Positions 29,030 through 35,606 of a stretch of DNA of 35,986 nt are shown here, piece by piece. The translations under genes and the position numbers were made by a program. Location of the stretch: the NCBI GenBank assembly GCA_900768135.1, contig CAAGBT010000072.1:1-35986 (forward strand). The letters run 5' to 3'. This DNA is from an uncultured Oscillospiraceae bacterium (GTDB lineage: Bacteria > Bacillota > Clostridia > Oscillospirales > Oscillospiraceae). The stretch's first letter is position 1. The number at the start of each line of letters is the position of its first letter. The notes under the pieces were generated by a model that had not been told where the DNA came from, ran no database searches, and worked only from the letters and a program-made list of their open reading frames with translations.

Positions 29030-30091
29030 TCAGTTCTTCGCTTCTGCAAGATCAGACCAGAAGGAACCGGTCTTCTTAGCTGCCGCGCGGACAGTGGCGC
29101 CCGCCTCAAGCGTCGGCTTCGCAGTAGCGCTGTAGGTCGCCGCGGTCTCGGAGAAACGCGGGTCGGAGCCGTCGGTCGTGTAGATCAGCGTCTCGCCTTC
29201 ACCGCCGGTCAGCGTGAGCGTATTGGACGTAATCGCGATAGTCGGCGTGGTAGCAACCTTGCCGGACGCAGCCGCGACGTAAATGCCGTTCGCCATCGTC
29301 GGCTTGACAAATGCATCGTACATAACGCGACCTTCAACGAGGTTTCCGCTGATACCTGGAACATTGGAATGGATCTTGTAATCCTTCAGCTTCATCGGGG
29401 AGATCGCCGAGTTCTTATAGATCAGCATGAAGTAGACGTTCGTGGGCATTGTAGCCAGCGCCTTGACGGGAACGCCGTCGAACGTGCCGATAACGCCCTG
29501 CTCGAGGGACTTTCTGCCGAGAACATCAATGCCGATCCACTCGGACGCGAGTTTCAGGTACTTGTAGTAGCTGATATCGATGTAGAACGTGCGGTTCTTC
29601 TTCGGCACATGCTTCTTGTCAAGCGCAACGTTCGCGTCCATGAGCGCTTCCACGATGGTGGTCTTGCTCGGCGCTGCAGCCAGTGCAACGTGCTGACCGG
29701 CCTGTTCTGCCCAGACCTTCATGCGGTACTCGTCGATCTCTGGCGTCACAACTTCGCGCATCTGGCGGCGCAGGGTCTTGCCTGCCTCCTTGATGTTCAT
29801 CTGCTCGGCCTGATTGCCCTTGTCGATGGTGTAGGTGAAGGAACGATCCTTCTTCATCTGGAACTCGTAAACGTTATCGTTGAGTTCCTTCGGCGTGCCG
29901 TAGCGGGAAGTGCCGCTGCGCGTGTAATCGTTCATCGGCGCGGTGTCGACTTCGTACACGCGGACGGTCTTGACACCTACAAATTCGGCGTCAAGGTCGG
30001 TCGCAAACGAAGACTGGGTATAGCTGTCTTCGTAGAATCTTTCCTGTACCTGCTTGGAATATTTCTCTGCGAGATTGATGGTCTTTGCCAT
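29030..30091 (-). CDS. Major capsid protein with a C-terminal chitobiase/Ig-like domain
   Basis: A 353-residue protein. Residues about 1-275 look like an HK97-fold capsid protein of Gram-positive phages (AKTINLAEKYSKQVQERFYE, NVYEFQMKKDRSFTYTIDKG, RTFYIDISYYKYLKLASEWI, LEQGVIGTFDGVPVKALATM). The last ~75 residues (PTIAITSNTLTLTGGEGETL, IYTTDGSDPRFSETAATYS) form a small beta-sandwich of the chitobiase C-terminal/Ig-like type, displayed on other phage capsids. AGGAGG precedes the ATG, and a terminator follows. It sits directly after the scaffold gene, the usual place. Confidence 0.88.
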   Translation of the reverse strand: MAKTINLAEKYSKQVQERFYEDSYTQSSFATDLDAEFVGVKTVRVYEVDTAPMNDYTRSGTSRYGTPKELNDNVYEFQMKKDRSFTYTIDKGNQAEQMNIKEAGKTLRRQMREVVTPEIDEYRMKVWAEQAGQHVALAAAPSKTTIVEALMDANVALDKKHVPKKNRTFYIDISYYKYLKLASEWIGIDVLGRKSLEQGVIGTFDGVPVKALATMPTNVYFMLIYKNSAISPMKLKDYKIHSNVPGISGNLVEGRVMYDAFVKPTMANGIYVAAASGKVATTPTIAITSNTLTLTGGEGETLIYTTDGSDPRFSETAATYSATAKPTLEAGATVRAAAKKTGSFWSDLAEAKN

Positions 30092-30103
30092 TGTAGCCTC
30101 CTA

Positions 30104-30967
30104 TTAGTCGTCGCTAAGGAAGCCCTCCAGGAACGGGTCTTTGCCGGTTTCCTGCTTCGTAGATTGCAGGCTTCCCAGCGATTTTTGTTTATTGCTTTCG
30201 TTTTTGGCGCGGATCGCCAGCTTTTCGTTGGCCTCCTTGAGCTGCCGCTCAAGCTCCCGCCGCTGATAATCGCCGTAGGCGTCTACCAGCAATTCCCCCT
30301 TGCCGACAGCCGACCAGACCTCCTGCGGGATGGTCTTGGGGTCGACGTCCTTAAACTTCTCCTGAAATCGGCGGATATCTTCGCGCTGCCGCGCTTCCGT
30401 TTCGCTTTTGCGCGTTTTCTCCGCTGTAGTTTCCTGCAGCCGACGTTCTGCGTCCTCACGCAGGATCCGTTCGTGCGCAACCTCCGGGCTAAGCCCCTGA
30501 GAAACGAGCATATTTGTGCGGATAACGTTCAGAAGATCCGGAATGTCCTTTCCGGCTGCTTCCGCCGCCGCTTTCAGCGCCTCAAAAACGGGTGCATTTT
30601 CGTCGCGGTACTTGGAAAGCTCCGCATTTTCTTGCTGTAATCGGTCGCGTTGCTCCGTTACATGGTCGTAATTCAGGCCCTTCTGCGCCAGTTCTATGAC
30701 CTGCTGCCGCGGATACTGCTTCGTTTCCTTGTTGTACTTGAGGTCGAACATCGGTTCCTCGGCGCCGTCCTGCTCGTCAGCATCTGCGCCGTCTTCGCCC
30801 TGCGCGTCCTCAGCATCTTCGGGTTCCTGCTCCTGCGGAGCCTCTTCCTGCTCCTCCGGCTCGGTCTGGTTGCCGTCGCCGTCGGCTTCTGGCATATCCT
30901 CGAATTCGCTCAGATCCACGTCGTAGTTGTCGTCGTCAACAACAACTTCGGTTTCGTTCTCGTTCAT
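30104..30967 (-). CDS. Capsid scaffolding protein
   Basis: ATG 30967 (MNENETEVVVDDDNYDVDLS) with CAGGAGG upstream is preferred to a TTG at 31000. The 287 residues are an acidic disordered N-terminus (about 1-75), a long coiled coil (VIELAQKGLNYDHVTEQRDR, LEAKAA-type helices, ERQLKEANEKLAIRAKNESN) and a C-terminal tip TGKDPFLEGFLSDD. This is the standard scaffold layout in Gram-positive phages. It would guide capsid assembly and leave before packaging. Placed between TerL/accessory and capsid genes. Confidence 0.88.
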   Translation of the reverse strand: MNENETEVVVDDDNYDVDLSEFEDMPEADGDGNQTEPEEQEEAPQEQEPEDAEDAQGEDGADADEQDGAEEPMFDLKYNKETKQYPRQQVIELAQKGLNYDHVTEQRDRLQQENAELSKYRDENAPVFEALKAAAEAAGKDIPDLLNVIRTNMLVSQGLSPEVAHERILREDAERRLQETTAEKTRKSETEARQREDIRRFQEKFKDVDPKTIPQEVWSAVGKGELLVDAYGDYQRRELERQLKEANEKLAIRAKNESNKQKSLGSLQSTKQETGKDPFLEGFLSDD

Positions 30968-30984
30968 GGTGTCCTCCTGTATTT

Positions 30985-31020
30985 GGCTATGGTTGGCCAA
31001 TTTAACGGCTATGGTAGGCC
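30985..31020. repeat. Direct repeat upstream of the scaffold gene
   Basis: GGCTATGGTTGGCC (30985-30998) and GGCTATGGTAGGCC (31007-31020) are 14-mers differing at one base, 22 bases apart, in the short gap before the scaffold start. The function is unknown. They could be a protein-binding site or a chance duplication. Confidence 0.4.
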
Positions 31021-31034
31021 GTCAGTTTACGCAT

Positions 31035-31457
31035 TTAACAAGACAATCCGCCGTAATACGGCGTAATGTCCTCCCACTTTGCGGCTTTCTTTGCGGCAAG
31101 ATCCCGGATCAGTTCGGAATACTTGGCATTGAAAAACGCCGCCATAGAATCATTTTCGCCAAGCAGCAAATGTGCCGCGAGGCCGTAGGGCATAATTCCC
31201 TGTGCAAGCACGTCGTCCAGATCGATCACGTCTGTAAACGCCTTGATCTCCGTGCAGACATCGCGCGTCCCGTCCTCCCGTGCCTCGTAGGTATCGGAAT
31301 ACGGGAACAGTTCGTGCCGCAGGATGTTGAGGATCGACAGCGTGCGCAGCTTGTATTCAGAAGTATCCGCCGTTGAGGTTTCGCCGGTCGTTTCGTTCTG
31401 CTCGTCCATCAGGTGGATCGCACGGGCAAACACCCATGCCGCCGTCGTCGTATTCAT
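31035..31457 (-). CDS. Conserved head-region protein, 140 aa
   Basis: A mostly helical 140-residue protein with TAAWVFARAIHLMDEQNETT, EYKLRTLSILNILRHELFPY, DVIDLDDVLAQGIMPYGLAA and HLLLGENDSMAAFFNAKYSE. I recognise the arrangement as a conserved protein found between terminase and scaffold in clostridial phages. It may be a head-tail adaptor (gp4-like) acting at the portal, but the similarity is not strong enough to call it. GGGG precedes the ATG. Confidence 0.65.
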   Translation of the reverse strand: MNTTTAAWVFARAIHLMDEQNETTGETSTADTSEYKLRTLSILNILRHELFPYSDTYEAREDGTRDVCTEIKAFTDVIDLDDVLAQGIMPYGLAAHLLLGENDSMAAFFNAKYSELIRDLAAKKAAKWEDITPYYGGLSC

Positions 31458-31477
31458 ACCTAAACCCCTTTATGTAT

Positions 31478-32875
31478 TCAGTAGCCGATATAAGAAGCGC
31501 TTGGCGCGCCTCCGGTCATGTACTCGTCGTAGTCGTCCAGCCGGTCTTCCTCATAATCGTCAACCTCGACCGGCTTTTCCGGTTTCAGCGTCCGCATCAC
31601 GCAGAAATAGCGCAGCGCGTCTACATCGTGTGTCAGCTCGTGCGGCTGCTTGGCGCAGTCGTTCGGATTCTTTTCGTCGTGCTGGATCGCCTGCAAATCG
31701 TCGATCAAACTCTTGCAGCTTTCGCAGATCATCAGGCCCGGCTTCCCGTCCGGCAGAGGCTTGAGCATTTCCTTCACAGCCATAAAGCCCTGCACGCGGT
31801 TGTTCGCAGCTTTCAGCACCGGCAGGCCGCATTCGCCGAAGATCTGCGCCATTGTCTTGCCGGTATCCTTCTGTGTTGACCACATATCCGGCGGGGCAAT
31901 CGTATACTCGATGCGCTCCCGCGCAGGTGTCAGAGAAATCGCCGCGCTTGCGGCTTCGGAAACGATCAGCCGTGTTTCGTTGTACTGCCGGTATACATAG
32001 CATCGACCGGCGAAATCGACCGCCACCCACAGGCAGGCAAACATATCGAGGCCGTAGTCAAATGCCCGGTATTTCGCCCAGCGTGGGTCAATCGGAAAAT
32101 CCTCCGGGAAGGTATGCACCCCGCGCCGGAACTCCGGGAAAAATCCGCCGGACAACGCATCCCAATCGCCGAAACGGTGTGCCCTGCGCACGTCCTCCGG
32201 CAGAAGGTCAAGCGCGTTGACGTAATCGGGCGAACCCTCCAACAGGTCAACGTTGTCTTCGACCGTCGCTTTGATAAACAGATAATCGTCCGGGTTCTCG
32301 TTCGGCAGAAAGTCCCGCTTGACAAACAGACGCTTTACCCACTGATGCCCGATACCGCCGGGGTTGCACGTCAGATACATCCGCTTTGGAAACGGCGTCG
32401 CGCCTCGGCAGCAGGCCGCGATACCGCGGAACTCCTGCTCGGTGAACTGCGTCGCTTCTTCGATGAAGATCCAGTCGTATTCCTGACCTTGATACTTACC
32501 GGCGACAGCAGAGCCGAAACCGTCCATGTTGCCGAACTTGATCGTCGAGCCGTTTTTGAAAGACAGAAGGTGCTTCTGCACGTTGTACACGGCAACGCTC
32601 TCCGGCACTAGCTTGACAATCGGATCGATCACGCTGTTCTCAAGGTCTTCGTACCGCCGTCTAAGGATCAAAATTTTCAGTCCCGGATAGTACAGGCAAG
32701 CCCCGACCGGCTTTCTTTGCGTACACCAGCTTTTCCCGCCGCCTCGCGCACCGCCGTAACAGGTGTACTTCACCGTCGAGGCAAAGAACTGCCGCTGCGG
32801 TTCGCTGTTCGGCTTGCCGAGGTCGATCTTTACCGTCTCGCCCGGCGCTGTTCGCTTGTACGATTGCTTGCCCAT
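31478..32875 (-). CDS. terL: Terminase large subunit
   Basis: ATG 32875 (MGKQSYKRTAPGETVKIDLG) has GAGGT 6 bases upstream. The frame extends upstream to 32995 but without homology-like sequence, so 465 residues are taken. ATPase domain: Walker A in CYGGARGGGKSWC, Walker B in YDWIFIEEATQFTE, coupling motif in YLTCNPGG. Nuclease domain: first acidic residue in AFDYGLDMFACLWVAVDF, later ones in IAPPDMW and HDVDALRYF. It drives DNA into the procapsid and cuts it. Unlike most phages, 560 bases separate it from the small subunit. Confidence 0.93.
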   Translation of the reverse strand: MGKQSYKRTAPGETVKIDLGKPNSEPQRQFFASTVKYTCYGGARGGGKSWCTQRKPVGACLYYPGLKILILRRRYEDLENSVIDPIVKLVPESVAVYNVQKHLLSFKNGSTIKFGNMDGFGSAVAGKYQGQEYDWIFIEEATQFTEQEFRGIAACCRGATPFPKRMYLTCNPGGIGHQWVKRLFVKRDFLPNENPDDYLFIKATVEDNVDLLEGSPDYVNALDLLPEDVRRAHRFGDWDALSGGFFPEFRRGVHTFPEDFPIDPRWAKYRAFDYGLDMFACLWVAVDFAGRCYVYRQYNETRLIVSEAASAAISLTPARERIEYTIAPPDMWSTQKDTGKTMAQIFGECGLPVLKAANNRVQGFMAVKEMLKPLPDGKPGLMICESCKSLIDDLQAIQHDEKNPNDCAKQPHELTHDVDALRYFCVMRTLKPEKPVEVDDYEEDRLDDYDEYMTGGAPSASYIGY

Positions 32876-33435
32876 GCAGTACCTCTGTGCTGTGCTCGTC
32901 TTGCCTGCCGGGTGTTCCTGGCACCCGACAGAACAAGAGGAAAGGAAGTAAAGAAGGAGGATTGCCCGCTTGCTTAAGGCAGGCAAGACCAACACAACAC
33001 GGCTTTTTTGTTTGATTTTTGAAATTTTCAGGGGCGGGATCCCGGAAGGGTGGTGCCCGTTTTGTTGCTACCCCGCTTTGGGGGATGGAAGACGCGTGGG
33101 TTCAATCATATATATACATAGGATTGAAGCTGGCCGCCCCTTTTCCGCCACCCCTCCCTATGCCCTCTTCCTTGCTTGGGGCTGTACGCACTCGCGCACG
33201 GACGAGGCCGGGCAGGCGCGGGGGCCTTAATGGCCTGCGGCCTGGGGCTACAGATGCACACACGCGCAGCACGCAGGCGCGCAGGCATTATGCAGCGTTA
33301 TACACTGCGGAAAGTATGTATATTATGCGGAGTATGCACAGAAATTTGTATATTGTTATGACTTCCAGTTGATTCTCCGTGTTTTCAGAATTTATTGAGA
33401 ATTATGAACGCAACAAAATAGATATTTGGTGGCGT
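32876..33435. other. 560-base non-coding gap between TerS and TerL, rich in inverted repeats
   Basis: No frame here looks like protein on either strand. Structures seen: a perfect 12-base inverted repeat GTCTTGCCTGCC (32898-32909) / GGCAGGCAAGAC (32978-32989), and a nested hairpin CGGGTG-N7-CACCCG (32909-32927). There is a palindrome CGGGATCCCG near 33037-33046 and an inverted repeat TTCAATC (33101-33107) / GATTGAA (33122-33128) around an alternating AT tract in GC-rich surroundings. A TATGC-rich stretch lies at about 33285-33345. It could hold a packaging (cos/pac) signal, a structured RNA or the scar of a lost insertion. No rule here decides which. Confidence 0.5.
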
Positions 33436-33849
33436 TCACTTGAAAGCGTCCATGTCTCCGGCCTTATTGCCAAAGGTAACATTGACCTGCACGGCGTTCC
33501 CGTTGAAGTCCTTCTGACCTCCGAATTTATCCATCAGAATACCAAGAACCGTTGCAGCCTGGAGCGCATTGCTCTTTTGCAGTTTATCCGGTAGATCATC
33601 CAATACAACATCAATGGCAGTCTGCACCTTGTCAAGGCGGCTGTCTGCGAACTCTTTCATGCGCTCTTCGGCAGTCTTTTTTACCGCTTCGGCAACGTCC
33701 ATATTGTTGTTAATGAGCTTCCGCGCCGTTTCCCAAGTCACACCGCCTGCTTTTGCAGCATCTGTGATCGTTCCGCTGTTGGCATACTCGGCAATGACGG
33801 CGGCTTTCTGCTCGATATTGATCCGCTTTCCCCGCTCGCCCTTCGCCAC
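33436..33849 (-). CDS. terS: Terminase small subunit (HTH type)
   Basis: The frame starts with a GTG at 33849, 7 bases after GGAGG. The 137 residues hold an N-terminal helix-turn-helix (EQKAAVIAEYANSGTITDAA, then GVTWETARKLINNN), a central helical hairpin (VKKTAEERMKEFADSRLDKV) and ALQAATVLGILMDKFGGQKD. This is common to small terminases, which recognise packaging sites and regulate TerL. It is the first gene of the late operon. Its distance from TerL is unusual. Another HTH role is possible, but the position supports TerS. Confidence 0.75.
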   Translation of the reverse strand: MAKGERGKRINIEQKAAVIAEYANSGTITDAAKAGGVTWETARKLINNNMDVAEAVKKTAEERMKEFADSRLDKVQTAIDVVLDDLPDKLQKSNALQAATVLGILMDKFGGQKDFNGNAVQVNVTFGNKAGDMDAFK

Positions 33850-34083
33850 GGTGCCACCTCCAAGAGCGTTAAAATTGCGCTTGCGCGTCGCCTGCGCACG
33901 CTTGCAAGCTGGCTTGCAGCTGCGCTGCTAGCGCAAGCATAACAGCAAAATTGGATCATGGTAAAGAATTTGACCACAGGCGAAACAGGCCCGAAGCCTT
34001 GCGGCGCAATGGTTTGAGGCCGTTTGAAAATGGGTAAATAAAGCTATTGACACAGGGTAAAGAAAATTTTTTTGAAAAACCTC
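33850..34083. promoter_or_regulatory. Intergenic control region between TerS and the plus-strand cassette
   Basis: No gene is visible. Near TerS lies a GC-rich block of GCTTGC/GCAAGC inverted repeats (about 33877-33938). The rest is AT-rich and contains three TTG-N6-GGTAAA boxes. A possible late promoter toward TerS is TTTACC-17-TTATGC on the minus strand, weak. The region must carry the late promoter because TerS is the first late gene and the upstream neighbours run the other way. Confidence 0.5.
33951..34061 (+). repeat. Three TTG-N6-GGTAAA boxes
   Basis: TTGGATCATGGTAAA (33951-33965), TTGAAAATGGGTAAA (34024-34038) and TTGACACAGGGTAAA (34047-34061) keep TTG and GGTAAA with identical 6-base spacing. 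They lie in the gap before TerS and upstream of the plus-strand promoter. They are candidate sites for a late activator, TerS or a regulator of the cassette. Confidence 0.5.
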
Positions 34084-34112
34084 TTGACATACTCCGGTGT
34101 ATGCACTATGAT
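34084..34112 (+). promoter_or_regulatory. Near-consensus sigma-70 promoter with an operator-like dyad
   Basis: TTGACA (34084-34089) and TATGAT (34107-34112) are 17 bases apart. A 16-base dyad CATAC-TCCGGT-GTATG (34088-34103) overlaps the -35 and spacer, so a repressor could block it. The promoter drives the J-domain cassette. It is the best promoter in the window. Confidence 0.85.
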
Positions 34113-34133
34113 GAAGCCACAGAAACAAAGAAT

Positions 34134-34161
34134 CCGCTTCGGTGCTGGAACACCGAAGCGG
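34134..34161 (+). other. Perfect 11-bp hairpin in the cassette 5' leader
   Basis: CCGCTTCGGTG (34134-34144) pairs fully with CACCGAAGCGG (34151-34161), loop CTGGAA. There is no T run on the plus strand, so it is probably a leader structure that stabilises mRNA. On the minus strand it is followed by a weakly T-rich stretch. The ribosome binding site is about 30 bases further on. Confidence 0.6.
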
Positions 34162-34209
34162 CAAGCCCAAACAAAAACCAGTCACGATTTAAGAAAGGAC
34201 GTATTTATT

Positions 34210-34689
34210 ATGCCACAGTATTTCGCAGATTGCAAGACCCTTGACGAACTCCGTATTGCTTACCGCAAGCTGGCCGCGATCCATCATCCGGATGTTGGCG
34301 GCGACGTTGCCACGATGCAGGCCATCAACGCCGAGCACGACCGCGTGTTTGAGGCTCTGAAGGCCGCGCACAACGCAAGCGCCGACGAGTACCACCAGAC
34401 AACAGAAACCCCGGAAGAGTTCCGCCGCGTCGTTGTCGAGCTTCTGAAGCTCTCCGGCCTCAACATTGAGATCTGCGGCTCTTGGCTCTGGATCGGCGGC
34501 AACACCCGCGAACACAAGGAAGCATTAAAGGCTCTTGGCTGCAAGTGGAGCAAGAACAAGATGCTTTGGAGCTGGCACCACGAGGAAGCAGGCCGGAAGT
34601 GGCGGCGCGGTAACTATTCGATGGGCGATATCCGCCGTAAGTACGGCTCTTACAACGTCCAGAAGACTGAAGCAGCGGTGGCGGTTTAA
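34210..34689 (+). CDS. J-domain (DnaJ-like) phage protein
   Basis: ATG 34210 (MPQYFADCKTLDELRIAYRK) follows AAAGGA and the strong promoter. The upstream open frame covers the promoter and is not used. Residues 10-55 form a J-domain with the diagnostic His-Pro-Asp in AAIHHPDVGG, followed by a helix (AINAEHDRVFEALKAAH). The C-terminal 85 residues contain LSGLNIEICGSWLWIGGNTR and CKWSKNKMLWSWHHEE. J-domains stimulate Hsp70 ATPase, so the protein may recruit host DnaK for capsid or replication work. The C-terminal domain is known to me only from phage and mobile-element J-proteins. 159 residues. Confidence 0.85.
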   Translation: MPQYFADCKTLDELRIAYRKLAAIHHPDVGGDVATMQAINAEHDRVFEALKAAHNASADEYHQTTETPEEFRRVVVELLKLSGLNIEICGSWLWIGGNTREHKEALKALGCKWSKNKMLWSWHHEEAGRKWRRGNYSMGDIRRKYGSYNVQKTEAAVAV

Positions 34690-34719
34690 TCCGCCCCGCA
34701 TCAGATGAGAGGTGCGGAC

Positions 34720-35157
34720 ATGGAATACAGAGGCGGATTTTATGAAGAGCGCCGCAGCCTGCTCCTAAAGCAGCCGGACACGATCAACACCATCAGCGAT
34801 TGCAAGCACTGGGGCGCGTATGCGTCCCGGTACATTGCAGAGGCGCAGGAGACAATCAGACAGATGCAGGAATATCAAGCACAGCTTTATGCGCGCGTGC
34901 AGCTTCTGAGCATCGCGCCGTGGCATTACGAATTGAAGCTGACGCGCCGCCGCAGCTACACCGAAAACCGTGTATATTACGATTTGACGTTGACGAAGGT
35001 TTTTGAAGATGCTACAATCAAGCCGGAAGAAGTACAGCGCACCACCTACCCCGGCGCGGAGCGATACGCTGCGTTTGCAGCTTATGAGGCAGAGCGAAAA
35101 GCCCATCCCGGCATTATTGCCGTCAAGGACATCGCAAAATCCGCGTGGGAGCGCTGA
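34720..35157 (+). CDS. Hypothetical protein of the J-domain cassette, 145 aa
   Basis: ATG 34720 (MEYRGGFYEERRSLLLKQPD) with GAGGTG 7 bases upstream is preferred over an ATG 15 bases earlier. The protein has a helical N-terminal half (YASRYIAEAQETIRQMQEYQ) and a strand-rich middle (HYELKLTRRRSYTENRVYYD). It ends in a helix (YAAFAAYEAERKAHPG). No family is recognised. It lies between the J-domain gene and a ribbon-helix-helix-like gene in one transcription unit. Confidence 0.6.
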   Translation: MEYRGGFYEERRSLLLKQPDTINTISDCKHWGAYASRYIAEAQETIRQMQEYQAQLYARVQLLSIAPWHYELKLTRRRSYTENRVYYDLTLTKVFEDATIKPEEVQRTTYPGAERYAAFAAYEAERKAHPGIIAVKDIAKSAWER

Positions 35158-35171
35158 CAGGAGGAGACACC

Positions 35172-35378
35172 ATGCCAGAAGGGCAGAAGCCGAAGCGAAA
35201 GACGCATACCAGCAGCGAAATAAAAATGCGCTATAATGCGAAGACTTACCGCAAGTTTACGCTTACGCTCCGAATGGATAACCCAGAAGATGCAGTATTG
35301 ATCGATGCTATCGACCGCCATATTGTAAACGGGCGCAGCCAGTCGGAAGCCATCAAGGCCATCATGCGCGGAGAATAA
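35172..35378 (+). CDS. Ribbon-helix-helix-like protein, 68 aa
   Basis: ATG 35172 (MPEGQKPKRKTHTSSEIKMR) follows GGAGGAG. The basic N-terminus and the segment KFTLTLRMDNPEDAVLIDAI, then HIVNGRSQSEAIKAIMRG, look like a strand followed by two helices, as in Arc/CopG regulators. It ends the plus-strand cassette just before a bidirectional terminator and could control that cassette through the promoter dyad. This is inference. Confidence 0.65.
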   Translation: MPEGQKPKRKTHTSSEIKMRYNAKTYRKFTLTLRMDNPEDAVLIDAIDRHIVNGRSQSEAIKAIMRGE

Positions 35379-35382
35379 ACGA

Positions 35383-35412
35383 AAGCGCCCAGCCAATCAA
35401 GGCCGGGCGCTT
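35383..35412. terminator. Bidirectional terminator between cassette and minus-strand genes
   Basis: AAGCGCCC-A-GCC (35383-35394) pairs with GGC-C-GGGCGCTT (35401-35412), one bulged pair, loop AATCAA. A T-rich tract follows on the minus-strand side (TTTCGTTTATT), and a shorter one on the plus side. It separates convergent transcription units and contains the stop of the minus-strand HTH gene. Confidence 0.75.
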
Positions 35413-35606
35413 CGCTTATTATCCCATCTATCAAGCAACAGCTGCACCGCATCCACAAACTCTTTGGATATTTCTCCTTTGCCTGACAGATATTTGTAAC
35501 ACGTCTTGCCGGAGTACGGTATGTACTCCGGCAGTTGATTGATCCTGATATTGCGTCGGTGCAGTTCCGCTCTCAACCGTTGCCGCGTCCGTTCGCGTCC
35601 TCGCAT
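35397..35606 (-). CDS. Small helix-turn-helix regulator-like protein
   Basis: ATG 35606 (MRGRERTRQRLRAELHRRNI) has GGAGG 7 bases upstream, so I prefer it to an ATG 18 bases earlier. The 69 residues read as helix, turn and helix (LRAELHRRNIRINQLPEYIP, YSGKTCYKYLSGKGEISKEF) with the Tyr-Lys-Tyr-Leu-Ser-Gly pattern of XRE-type recognition helices. Its gene contains a perfect 10-bp inverted repeat (35508-35517 / 35523-35532). It overlaps the DUF5664-like gene by 34 bases. Probably a phage transcription regulator. Confidence 0.65.
   Translation of the reverse strand: MRGRERTRQRLRAELHRRNIRINQLPEYIPYSGKTCYKYLSGKGEISKEFVDAVQLLLDRWDNKRSARP

Noticed and set aside
28064..30640. Plus-strand open frame of about 858 codons opposite capsid and scaffold genes
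   Set aside because: It is antisense to clearly coding capsid and hub genes, Arg/His/Leu-rich, and explained by codon bias of the opposite strand.
33019..33372. Possible small plus-strand gene in the terminase gap
   Set aside because: Arg/Pro-rich product, no ribosome binding site and no coding-like composition.
33928..34185. Minus-strand frame of 85 codons upstream of TerS
   Set aside because: It crosses the plus-strand promoter and leader hairpin, lacks a ribosome binding site and has a random-looking composition.
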